35,227 nt of DNA from Candidatus Micrarchaeota archaeon CG1_02_55_22 (lineage in GTDB: Archaea > Micrarchaeota > Micrarchaeia > Norongarragalinales > UBA97), in NCBI GenBank assembly GCA_001871595.1, contig MNVH01000071.1, positions 14,935-50,161 on the forward strand. The letters run 5' to 3'. Positions 17,465 to 26,489 of this stretch are shown one piece after another. The notes below the pieces were generated by a model that made no database searches, was not told the origin of the DNA, and worked only from the letters and a program-made list of their open reading frames with translations. The position numbers and the translations under genes are program-made. The first letter of the stretch is position 1; the number at the start of each line of letters is the position of its first letter.

Positions 17465-18249
17465 ACGATGCTTTCAAGAATCGCGGCGAGGCCGAGTACG
17501 GCCACGCTGACGAACGAGAGCAGTACCACGTCAAGCGCGATGATGCGGAACTCCGCGCTCTCGAACGTTCGGCGCATTAACGCCATGCTCAACATTCCGC
17601 CTGCAATGGTTGCCAACAAATAAGCCGCTATTTCAAGCGACCCGTGCGGCAGAATGCCCAAGAGTGAGTACAAGCCGAGCTCGGGCGCCTCGGCAAGGCG
17701 CGCGCCGATAAACACCCCAATAATGCTCGCGTTCCATAACAGCAAATACACCGCTCCGATGCCGTAAATGAGTGTGAACGCAAACATGAAGCCCAAAACC
17801 AATAAGTTGTGGCTGAACAAGTTCATTGCCACGTCTGACTGGATTATCCGGCCCGTGGGCACGCCGTACGCTACCCCGCGAATCAACTGAATCTCGTTGA
17901 GCTGGGCGCCGAAAACGGTCTGCGCGTCACTCGTCGGAAGCACGGCGAACCACGCCGCGTAGGCAACGGCCGCGCCGAGAAAGAAGAACGCGAACACTTT
18001 GAGCAAGGGCAAGTGGTAGTGCCACGAGTCCCGCCGCAGCGTCTCGACCGTCTCCTGCGTCTCTTCGCGTACCAAGAGCGTCCAAATCAATGGAATGCTG
18101 GGCACCATGGCGAGCATTACCACGCCGCCCGCAATCGAGGGGACGAACAAAGAAATGATTACTGCGAGAGAGACGAACAGCATGGCCAGCAAGAACAACT
18201 GCCACGGCTGCCGCCGCGCAAGCGAAGGCGAAACAAGGGTTTCAATCAT
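17461..18249 (-). CDS. SpoIIM-like (stage II sporulation protein M family) integral membrane protein
   Basis: In-frame ATG at 18249 'MIETLVSPSLARRQPWQLF'. Motif 'NASIIGVFIGARLAEAPELGLYSLLGILPHGSLEIAAYLLATIAGG' is typical of the family. The ORF-track start at 18429 would overlap the GNAT gene. Confidence 0.8.
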   Translation of the reverse strand: MIETLVSPSLARRQPWQLFLLAMLFVSLAVIISLFVPSIAGGVVMLAMVPSIPLIWTLLVREETQETVETLRRDSWHYHLPLLKVFAFFFLGAAVAYAAWFAVLPTSDAQTVFGAQLNEIQLIRGVAYGVPTGRIIQSDVAMNLFSHNLLVLGFMFAFTLIYGIGAVYLLLWNASIIGVFIGARLAEAPELGLYSLLGILPHGSLEIAAYLLATIAGGMLSMALMRRTFESAEFRIIALDVVLLSFVSVAVLGLAAILESIV

Positions 18250-18312
18250 TAACAAACAGTTGCGTTCCCGGCAAATATAAATTCGCCGAAAAACAACATT
18301 AAACGCGATTCC

Positions 18313-18774
18313 TTGAAAACCACTGAAAAGATTGTCGTTCGCGCGGCTCAACAGGTCAATCATTACTCGCTCATCGTCCTTACCCGCAAATACTTTCCGT
18401 ACATAAACTTCTCGCACGACGAACTGCAACGCCGCCTCGACTCGAAAAAAATCACTTACCTAGTCGCCCTCGCCGGAAACTCCACCGTAGGATTCATCGA
18501 TTACGAGCTGCAGGACGGTAAGGCACAGATACTCGGTCTCGCAGTAATCGACGAGTACCGCCACCACGGCATCGCCTCCCGGCTCATGCAAAGCGCGCTC
18601 GACGACGTCGCCGCCAAAGCAACTCAGTACAAGATAAAACGCGTCGACCTGCTGGTGAGCGAACAAAACCCGGCCGCCCAAGCACTATACAAGAAATTTG
18701 GTTTCACACCGTCCGGCAAGCTCGGCCAAAAACTGTGGAACCAAGAAGTAATTATATACTCAAAGCTTCTCTAG
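18313..18774 (+). CDS. GNAT-family N-acetyltransferase (RimI-like)
   Basis: TTG start; 'ILGLAVIDEYRHHGIASRLMQSALDDV' and 'LLVSEQNPAAQALYKKFGF'. Confidence 0.85.
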   Translation: MKTTEKIVVRAAQQVNHYSLIVLTRKYFPYINFSHDELQRRLDSKKITYLVALAGNSTVGFIDYELQDGKAQILGLAVIDEYRHHGIASRLMQSALDDVAAKATQYKIKRVDLLVSEQNPAAQALYKKFGFTPSGKLGQKLWNQEVIIYSKLL

Positions 18775-18781
18775 CAAGAGC

Positions 18782-19347
18782 ATGCGCCTCCGAAGAAGTG
18801 CCATCATCTCAGAGCCGTCCGCCAACCGAGGTGGCTACGTCACGTTCACCTACGTGCGCGCCGCAAAACCGCGCGGCCCCGACATCGTTTCAGTCCGGCT
18901 TACCAATCCAGAAAAACACGGTATCACAGCCGCAATGCGCTTGGGGCTACATCTCGTACCATCATTTCCCGCCTGAAATCCTTCCCAACACCATCTTAAC
19001 CGCGGTAGGTTCGGTTCCTAACGTCATTGCCTTCAGGCAACAAGCGCGCCCCGCCCCACCTCTTCGTCGTTTCACAATTTGAGCCAATCGATTACCATCA
19101 TCCCGACTCGTTGCGCAACCGTGGCCTCGCCACGCGCCTCGAACTCGACGCACTCAAAAAACTCCGCGCCATTCAACCGTACGCCGCCGTCGCCGACCCC
19201 GTGCGCCTCAAGCCCACGCCTGAGGGCGAAGCCCGCGCGAAACAGCTCGACGCCCGCGGCCACGAACCCGGCAAGGCCTACCCAATCGACGACTACATAA
19301 ACCAGATTGAGCGTTACCTCTGTATTCCGTTCCGTCGCAAGCCCTAG
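18782..19347 (+). pseudogene. Possible frameshifted GNAT-like gene or set of short overlapping ORFs
   Basis: Plausible protein segments lie in three successive frames: 'GGYVTFTYVRAAKPRGPDIVSVRLTN', 'AWGYISYHHFPPEIL', and 'SLRNRGLATRLELDALKKLRAIQPYAAVADP' (the last resembles GNAT motif A). Confidence 0.35.
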
Positions 19348-19405
19348 AAGCATAACTATTTAACCTGTTTCAGCCTCATTCCCTTTGATTAGGGGGTAAA
19401 GATAA

Positions 19406-20479
19406 TTGGATACCGAGACTCGTCTAGAATTAATTAAATCGATAGCGCAAGAAGTCGTTACCGAGGACGAGCTCCGACAACTACTCGAAACCAATGCCCA
19501 TCCCGTCGCCTACGACGGCTTCGAGCCATCCGGTAAAGCCCACCTCCCGCTCGGAGTCTACCGTCCGCTCCTGCTCAAGCAGCTCTTGTCCGCCAACGTC
19601 AAGTTCAAGCTCCTCCTCGCCGACTCGTTCGCGTGGATAAACAACAAGGTCGGCGGCGACGTCGAACACATACGCGATGTGGGTAAGTACTTCCTTGAAG
19701 TGTGGAAGGCCGCCGGCGTGCCCATGGACAAGGTCGAAGTAGTCTGGCACAAGGACTTGTTCGATGACGGCGAGTACTGGAAGAAAGTCATCACCGTCGC
19801 GAAAAGTCACTCGCTGCAACGCACCACGCGGGCGCTGGCAATCGCGGGCCGCCGCGAGGACGAGGTCAAGGAAACCGCGCAAATATTCTATCCCTCGATG
19901 CAGGCCGCCGACGTCTTCGCTCTTGACGTTGACATCACGCAGCTCGGCATGGACCAGCGCAAGGCGAACATGCTCGCCCGCGAAGTAGCGGAGAAGAGGG
20001 GTTGGAAAAAGCCGGTCGTCGTATCCCACCGCATGCTCCTCGGCCTCGACGGCATGCAGAGCGCCTCGGCGAGCGACGAGGAACGCATTGATGTAAAGAT
20101 GAGCAAGAGCAAGCCCGAAAGCTCGATATTCGTTCACGACACACAAAAGCAAATCAAGGCCAAAATAGGGAAAGCCTACTGTCCTGAGAAGGTAGTCGAA
20201 GGCAATCCGGTGCTAGAATACGCGCGCGAAATACTCTTCCGCGCCTCTCCAACGTTCGAAATCGACCGGCCGGCAAAGTTTGGCGGCCCGTTGCAATACG
20301 AGTCCTATTCCGCGCTCGAGCAGGACTACTGTGCGGGCAAGCTGCACCCGCTCGACTTGAAGAACGGCGTGGCCGATGGCCTCGACGCATTAGTCGCCCC
20401 CGTCAGAGAACATTTTGAGAAGAACAATTCCGCTAAAAAACTGCTAGAACGCGTTGAATCATTCAACATTACCCGGTGA
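19406..20479 (+). CDS. tyrS: Tyrosyl-tRNA synthetase, archaeal type
   Basis: 'YDGFEPSGKAHLPLG' (HIGH-like) and 'DVKMSKSKPESSIF' (KMSKS). 'agggggtaaag' SD-like sequence before the TTG start. Confidence 0.95.
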   Translation: MDTETRLELIKSIAQEVVTEDELRQLLETNAHPVAYDGFEPSGKAHLPLGVYRPLLLKQLLSANVKFKLLLADSFAWINNKVGGDVEHIRDVGKYFLEVWKAAGVPMDKVEVVWHKDLFDDGEYWKKVITVAKSHSLQRTTRALAIAGRREDEVKETAQIFYPSMQAADVFALDVDITQLGMDQRKANMLAREVAEKRGWKKPVVVSHRMLLGLDGMQSASASDEERIDVKMSKSKPESSIFVHDTQKQIKAKIGKAYCPEKVVEGNPVLEYAREILFRASPTFEIDRPAKFGGPLQYESYSALEQDYCAGKLHPLDLKNGVADGLDALVAPVREHFEKNNSAKKLLERVESFNITR

Positions 20480-20483
20480 TACA

Positions 20484-21776
20484 ATGAGCGAAGTACTATC
20501 CCTCTTCATAACGATTGGCGGCATAATCTTTCTCGGTTACTTAGGTTCGCTTTTCTTCGACAAGACAAAGATTCCTGACTTGCTCATACTAATCGCGGCA
20601 GGTATACTCCTCGGGCCCGTGCTGGGCGTGGCCGACACTGCTTTCTTCGCCTCGCTCACACCGTTCTTCGCCGCGCTGGCACTAGTAGTATTGTTGTTCG
20701 ACGGCGGCCTCAACCTCAACTTCGCCCGCGTGGTGAACGAACTCGGCCGTGCATTCGTCTTCACAATCGCCTGTTTTGTCTTAAGCACGCTGCTCGTCGC
20801 CGGCGTAATGGTGCTCGTATTCGGCTGGCCACTGCTTTTCGGCCTCCTCCTCGGCGCGGTCGTCGGCGGCACGAGCTCGGCCGTCGTAATCCCGCTTGTC
20901 GGCAAGATATCCGGCAACGAGCAGACCAAGACCGTGCTAAAACTCGAATCGGCGCTCACAGACGCGTTGTGCGTGATAACAGCAATCGCGGTCATCGAAA
21001 TCATCCTCGCCCGCGTCACCACGATAGGCGAGATAGGCAACTCTCTCATCGGAGCCTTCTCAATAGCCGCCGTAGTCGGCATCATCGCGTCCATAATCTG
21101 GCTAGCCGTGCTTCAGCGCCTCAAAGGCGTGGAGTTCGATTACCTTCTCACGCTCGGAACGGTATTCCTCCTCTATGCCGTGGTGGAGGGGGTCAAAGGC
21201 AACGGCGCAATCGCGGTACTCGTCTTCGGAATCGCGCTCGGCAACGCCGAACGCATCGCCATAGCCTTAAACCAGGACCCCGAGAAGTACGTTCTTGAAG
21301 AAGACATCCGTAAGTTCCAAACCGAAGTCTCCTTCTTCGTCCGGACGTTCTTTTTCGTTTACCTCGGCCTCCTATTCGACCTCTACCACGTATCACCCGG
21401 CGCCGTGGCTGTTGCAGTCGTTATACTGATTGCAATACTCGCCTCGCGCGGGGCAATAACCAGACTACTCATTCCGGGAGGAAATGCTGGCGACCGCATG
21501 CTTTCCTTCATCATGATTCCCCGCGGCCTTGCCGCAGCCGTGCTCGCCTCGCTGCCGTTCACGATGGGCATCACTCTCGACGCGTATCCTTTCCTTATTG
21601 TCTTCGCCCAAGCGGTCTTCCTAGTTATACTCTTCACCAACGTCATCACTACCGTCGGCGTCTTCAAATACGAACAACAATACGGCCGCGCTTACCTGCC
21701 GCAAGCAGCGGCCGCGCAAGCCCGGCAGGCAGGACAACCCAAAGTAATCTCGACGAAGAACGCGCAAAAGAGGTAG
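20484..21776 (+). CDS. Na+/H+ antiporter (CPA family)
   Basis: Polytopic; 'LALVVLLFDGGLNLNFARV', 'GGTSSAVVIPLVGKI', 'LKLESALTDALCVI'. ATG at 20484 lies 4 nt after the tyrS stop. Confidence 0.88.
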   Translation: MSEVLSLFITIGGIIFLGYLGSLFFDKTKIPDLLILIAAGILLGPVLGVADTAFFASLTPFFAALALVVLLFDGGLNLNFARVVNELGRAFVFTIACFVLSTLLVAGVMVLVFGWPLLFGLLLGAVVGGTSSAVVIPLVGKISGNEQTKTVLKLESALTDALCVITAIAVIEIILARVTTIGEIGNSLIGAFSIAAVVGIIASIIWLAVLQRLKGVEFDYLLTLGTVFLLYAVVEGVKGNGAIAVLVFGIALGNAERIAIALNQDPEKYVLEEDIRKFQTEVSFFVRTFFFVYLGLLFDLYHVSPGAVAVAVVILIAILASRGAITRLLIPGGNAGDRMLSFIMIPRGLAAAVLASLPFTMGITLDAYPFLIVFAQAVFLVILFTNVITTVGVFKYEQQYGRAYLPQAAAAQARQAGQPKVISTKNAQKR

Positions 21777-21863
21777 GCGCGGCTTTTTGCCCGTTACCGC
21801 GCTATACTTTTAAGCGTAGTTCGTTAATACCATTTAAGAAGTAGCGTAAAGCGGGTGGTAGTT

Positions 21864-23489
21864 ATGGCTAGGTTCGGTATTGGCTTTGCCCTAGGTTCGG
21901 TATTGGCTTTGTCTGTTCTAGGCCTCTTTTTATTCATAATCTCCGCGCTCGTGTTCTATTTAGGCGACCTCTACGGAGCCTTCGGCCTAGTCGGCCTGCT
22001 CGTCTTTGAGGCAATCCTGTTCATAGGGGTTTGGCGTGTGAGCCCATGGGTAAGCGATAAGCTCTACGAGTGGCTCTACAAGCTACGGTGGATGACGCCT
22101 GAAGAGCTCTCTGCGCAAGATTCCCAACTATACAAATTCCTTGAGGCGACCTGTAAGTCTGAAGGCATCAAAACTCCGCGCTTCGGCATGATAGATGACG
22201 AGAACCCGCAGGCCTTCACCTATGGTTCCGACCACTGGAACGCCCGCATTGTCTTTACCAAAGGCGTATTTACTTTCCTTAATCCGGACGAGCGGCGAGC
22301 CGTGCTGGCGCACGAGCTGGGCCACGTTGTGCATCGCGACTTTATCGTGATGACACTCGCTTCCTTCATACTGACCGCGCTCTATACTATGGGCCGCGTC
22401 TTCCTTAGCAGCGGCAAATCTAGCAGTAACGGCGGCCGTAAATCCGGCGGGCTCGCGTTCATCGGCATCATATCGCTGGCATTCTATTACGTGGGCACTT
22501 ACGTCCTACTCTATTTGAGCAGAACCCGCGAGTATTGGGCGGACGAATACGCCCGCGAAAAGACCGGTTCGGGCAATTACCTTGCTTCCGCGCTAGTTAA
22601 GATTGCCTACGGTATAGTCTCAACCGTCGACACCGAGAAGACAAAGTCCCTCATGGAGGGCACGCGGACGCTGGGCATATACGACTTCAATTCATCAAAG
22701 GCCTTCGGCCTCGTCGGCTCCGACTACGTACACAACGGCGATAAGCAGACCGTTATGAATGCAATAGCTTTTGACTTGAAGAATTTGTGGGCGTTCTGGC
22801 TCGAGCTCTCTTCATCCCACCCGCTTACCGGCAAGCGAATAAAGCAGCTCCTCGAGAACGAGCCTAGTCCGGTATTCGATGTTCGCCGCGCTGAAGTCCT
22901 CGACTTTGATGTCAATCGGCACTACGGCGAATTCTTCGCAGACTTGGCCATGAAGTACTTGTGGCTGTTCCTCGGCGTCATTGGCCTAACCGGCTTCGCC
23001 TTCGGGCTCAAGGCAGGCTTGGCCGGCCTACTGGTCGGAATCGGGTTGGGCTTGTTCCTGCGCGCGCTCTACGCCTTCCCTTCTCGCGCGCCCTCGTCAA
23101 CAACAATCGACGACTTGATGTCCGACCTCTACGCCTCTCCCGTCCGCGGCAGACCCTGTGCCCTCAACGGCGAGCTAGTCGGTCGCGGCGTGCCCGGCTT
23201 CGAATTCTCGGAAGACTTCATGTTCCGCGATTCAACCGGCTTGATTTATCTTGATTACCAGCACGGCATACCCCTACTTGGGAATCTGCTCTTCGCAGTC
23301 ACCAAAGCAAAGAGTCTTCTAGGCGGCAAGGCCAAGTGCAAGGGCTGGTTCTATCGTGGGCTTGGACAACATGTCGCGTTAGATTACCTTGAGACTTCTG
23401 ATGGCCGGATAATCAGTCGACAAAAAACGCTTTCCCTTCTGGGCGCGTCTGCTTTCGCCGCAATCGGGCTGGTAGTTATCGCGCTTTAA
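21864..23489 (+). CDS. htpX: HtpX-like M48-family zinc metalloprotease with additional C-terminal membrane region
   Basis: 'RRAVLAHELGHVVHRDF' HExxH motif; N-terminal TM pair. SD-like 'gggtggtag' before the ATG. Confidence 0.9.
   Translation: MARFGIGFALGSVLALSVLGLFLFIISALVFYLGDLYGAFGLVGLLVFEAILFIGVWRVSPWVSDKLYEWLYKLRWMTPEELSAQDSQLYKFLEATCKSEGIKTPRFGMIDDENPQAFTYGSDHWNARIVFTKGVFTFLNPDERRAVLAHELGHVVHRDFIVMTLASFILTALYTMGRVFLSSGKSSSNGGRKSGGLAFIGIISLAFYYVGTYVLLYLSRTREYWADEYAREKTGSGNYLASALVKIAYGIVSTVDTEKTKSLMEGTRTLGIYDFNSSKAFGLVGSDYVHNGDKQTVMNAIAFDLKNLWAFWLELSSSHPLTGKRIKQLLENEPSPVFDVRRAEVLDFDVNRHYGEFFADLAMKYLWLFLGVIGLTGFAFGLKAGLAGLLVGIGLGLFLRALYAFPSRAPSSTTIDDLMSDLYASPVRGRPCALNGELVGRGVPGFEFSEDFMFRDSTGLIYLDYQHGIPLLGNLLFAVTKAKSLLGGKAKCKGWFYRGLGQHVALDYLETSDGRIISRQKTLSLLGASAFAAIGLVVIAL
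21868..21911. repeat. Direct repeat of CTAGGTTCGGTATTGGCTTTG (21 nt, two exact copies, 23-nt period)
   Basis: Copies at 21868-21888 and 21891-21911, separated by CC, at the extreme 5' end of htpX. Confidence 0.95.
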
Positions 23490-23560
23490 ACAATTCATCA
23501 AGGCAATCGGCTTAGCGCCAGACTCCAACTTATTTATAGCCTTGTCGCGCAAAGCTCGTC

Positions 23561-25687
23561 ATGCGCCGGAAAAGCAGGCCTGAAAAGCAGTCTAAAGCGC
23601 CGCCGATTCCGACGGACGCCAAGCTGCTCGCCCAAGTTCTTGGCAGGCTCAAGCTCGGGCAGATTCGCATCGAGGACACGGACCATTATCATACTCTTGA
23701 GCCGGAGCATTCATTTGACGCGATGCTGCGCGAGCATCCCGGAGCGATACCGAAACGCGGACTCGCAATAGTTTCCAATCCGTATTACCCCGCGGGCGGC
23801 AAGTTTTCTCGCAACATAATCACCCAAGACGGCCGAGCACTAGGCCTTCACCTATTCTCTGTTCCCGCGGGAGCGCGCGTCCACGCCAAGCACGTGGACG
23901 GCGTTACCTACTACTACACCCTGCCGACACGCGAGGACGACGGGACGCAGATCAACGCAACCGCTGCTGCCGCGTCAAGACGGGCTATAGAACGCCCGAG
24001 CCGTGAACTAGCAAGTTCAATCACCCTACTCAAAGCCGCCTACCAGGCGCGTGAAATGTCCGCCAGGCGACCCAACTATACGCGCCCCCAGATTCTGCGG
24101 CAATCTAGCCCGGACTGGGAACTGCACGGTTACATCCCGCATTCATTCACAATGCCCGAAGTCGTCCAAGCCGTTGCAAGCTTGCCCGAATACCAGCGGC
24201 TCGTACTCGAGCTCCACGACCGTGACTGCCTTTACTATGACGCGGTGGCTCGAGCCACCGGACGGACGACCGCGGACGTAATCGTCAATCTAAGAGACGC
24301 CCGTGCCTCAGTCGCCCGACAGCTTTCGGGCGCGGGTTTCTTCTTCACACCCCAGTTCCAAACGCATTTCTGGGGCCTGCTTCCGCCCGACTCCCGCGAC
24401 ATGCTCTACCGTGCACGGGTGCTGCGTCAGAGCTCTAAGGAAATCGGTAACGAGTTGAACCTGCCGCAGACCACCGTGGCAGACCGCGTCAAGGCCGGGA
24501 CAATAATGCTTAGGCGCATAGCCTTGCAACAGAATTCTCCACAAACCATTCAACTGCTTGAAGGCTGGAGGCAACGCTCAAGGAGTAGCCGCAAGAAATC
24601 GCCCGAACTACTAGTGCAACGGCTCGCGGACATAATACACCAAACCCGCGAGCCGAGCCTTATAGTCCCGAACAACGCAAAAACCGCCGCAGCGGACCCA
24701 TCGCACCCCTATCGTTCACAAGCCCGGGAAATATCTCGCTTGGCCGAACTACTTAATGACGAGCACTATTTCGACGGCGACTGGGCCACTGCAGCCAACC
24801 TCGCGCTTAAAATACAGGGCGACGCAGACACTCGGGAACTCCACTACGAAGATTTCTTAGTCAACAAGCCGCTAAGCATCGAGCGCTTCGAGGACGCGGT
24901 CAACGCCGCAATATTAGCGCACGGCATCAAATCCGTAGACAGCAACGCAATACTAGCCCGCCAAGCCGAACGCCGGGCCGGAGTACACGTAACCGCCGCC
25001 GAGTCTGAGCTCCAAACGGTGTTCGATCACGTCAAGAGCAATCCTCGCGCACCGATACGTGACTGGCCCGCGCTGGTGGACCGTGCCCTTAAACGCATAG
25101 ATGAACCGGTGCTGCGCGGCCGGACGTACCACGATGTTTTTCATTTCGGCATCATGACTGAGCGTGAAACCAATGCCGCCTTAAAGCAGGCGGAACAAGC
25201 GCTCGGCCGGTCAATGCTTAGGGAAACCAACGCGTTCCTCCTTCATCGGATGCACGCGCTAGCGCCTCAAGACCTGGATGAAAACGAAACCGCCTTGGCC
25301 CGTGCTTACGGCGCCCAAGCCGAGCGACGGCAAGGCAAGCCCGCGTTCAGGTGGCGCAAGACAATAGAATCCGCTTTCCCGGGAACTTCCTACGCTGACG
25401 TAGACGCGACGCCAGGGCAGGCCGCGCCCGAAGAAATCTATCGAGCGATACGGTTCCTTCACGACCACTTCGGACCGCAAACGCTCTCAACTTCAAGCAT
25501 CAGCGGGTATTCTGGTAGCTTAAGCGGGGACGCGTTGCTGCTGGCCCGCTGGGCCTACAACCAGAACCGAAAAGCAGGCCTGAACGGTGGAGATTGGGCG
25601 CGAACCGTTGAAAAAGCAATGCACGACCACGAAAACCCGGTTCACGCAGACTTTAGCTACCGCCAGCACGTTCTCGTGCGTCGGTGA
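23561..25687 (+). CDS. Large protein with two sigma-70 region-4-like HTH segments and C-terminal repeats
   Basis: aa ~198-255 'MPEVVQAVASLPEYQRLVLELHDRDCLYYDAVARATGRTTADVIVNLRDARASVARQL'; aa ~270-322 'FWGLLPPDSRDMLYRARVLRQSSKEIGNELNLPQTTVADRVKAGTIMLRRIAL'. Confidence 0.7.
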   Translation: MRRKSRPEKQSKAPPIPTDAKLLAQVLGRLKLGQIRIEDTDHYHTLEPEHSFDAMLREHPGAIPKRGLAIVSNPYYPAGGKFSRNIITQDGRALGLHLFSVPAGARVHAKHVDGVTYYYTLPTREDDGTQINATAAAASRRAIERPSRELASSITLLKAAYQAREMSARRPNYTRPQILRQSSPDWELHGYIPHSFTMPEVVQAVASLPEYQRLVLELHDRDCLYYDAVARATGRTTADVIVNLRDARASVARQLSGAGFFFTPQFQTHFWGLLPPDSRDMLYRARVLRQSSKEIGNELNLPQTTVADRVKAGTIMLRRIALQQNSPQTIQLLEGWRQRSRSSRKKSPELLVQRLADIIHQTREPSLIVPNNAKTAAADPSHPYRSQAREISRLAELLNDEHYFDGDWATAANLALKIQGDADTRELHYEDFLVNKPLSIERFEDAVNAAILAHGIKSVDSNAILARQAERRAGVHVTAAESELQTVFDHVKSNPRAPIRDWPALVDRALKRIDEPVLRGRTYHDVFHFGIMTERETNAALKQAEQALGRSMLRETNAFLLHRMHALAPQDLDENETALARAYGAQAERRQGKPAFRWRKTIESAFPGTSYADVDATPGQAAPEEIYRAIRFLHDHFGPQTLSTSSISGYSGSLSGDALLLARWAYNQNRKAGLNGGDWARTVEKAMHDHENPVHADFSYRQHVLVRR

Positions 25688-26401
25688 CTAGTTCTCGTAC
25701 GCGTACGTAAAGTTGGCCGAACCGCGCCTCACATCGAGGTAGTAGTCGGGGTTGTTGTGGACCGTGACCGTGCAGTCGCCGGCAGTGCCGTTGGCAAGCA
25801 GGGGGAACTCCAGTACCAGCAGCCTTTCAATTCCGTCCGCGAAGTCAACCGGCTCGGTTGGCTTGAAAGAGTCGAACCTCCAATCCACGAGGCCTTTTGT
25901 GTTGGGCTCGCTTTCCGACGCCCCGGTTCCGACGAACTTGGGGCCGGTGCACGACACGCTCGGCCTCACGCTTGAAACGTTGGCGCCGTAATACGCGACT
26001 TTCATTTTGAATACGGGCGAGGACTTGTGCGCCGTGAACGAGCCGTTGCCCGCCACTTCGCACCACCCGCCTGACGAGTCGTCGCGAATCAGGCAGCCGA
26101 TGCTCCCGAACACGAATCCCTTCAACTCAGTTGGCGTCGCGGTGGGCGCAGTGGTAGGCGTCGGGGTTGCGGTCGGCGTAGCAGTAGGCGTGGCGGTAGC
26201 AGTGGTGTTGGGCTGCGGAGTCGCCGACGGTTCAACGGTCGGCGTTGCCGTGGGCTCAGTAGCCGGTTCGATTGTCGCAGTCGGTTCTACCGAAGGAACG
26301 GCCGACGGCGTTGCCGACGCGTTGGTAGTCCAGTCGGCCTGCTCAATACACCCGAACAACAACAAACCTGCGGCTATTAAGAGAAATATTTTGTTATCCA
26401 T
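25688..26401 (-). CDS. Lipoprotein with Pro/Thr-rich linker
   Basis: Signal peptide and lipobox 'MDNKIFLLIAAGLLLFGC', followed by a TATPTATPTPTTAPTATPT linker and a globular Cys-containing domain. Confidence 0.8.
   Translation of the reverse strand: MDNKIFLLIAAGLLLFGCIEQADWTTNASATPSAVPSVEPTATIEPATEPTATPTVEPSATPQPNTTATATPTATPTATPTPTTAPTATPTELKGFVFGSIGCLIRDDSSGGWCEVAGNGSFTAHKSSPVFKMKVAYYGANVSSVRPSVSCTGPKFVGTGASESEPNTKGLVDWRFDSFKPTEPVDFADGIERLLVLEFPLLANGTAGDCTVTVHNNPDYYLDVRRGSANFTYAYEN
26127..26330 (-). repeat. Low-complexity (Ala/Pro/Thr)n coding repeat
   Basis: Repetitive DNA encoding SVEPTATIEPATEPTATPTVEPSATPQPNTTATATPTATPTATPTPTTAPTATPT. Confidence 0.75.
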
Positions 26402-26489
26402 ACCCACGCTTAGCTGGCGATTGAAGAAAAGCGTTGCGGTGGCTGAGTTACCGCGCCAATTATATTGTTCGGAAATACAATAATAGTTT

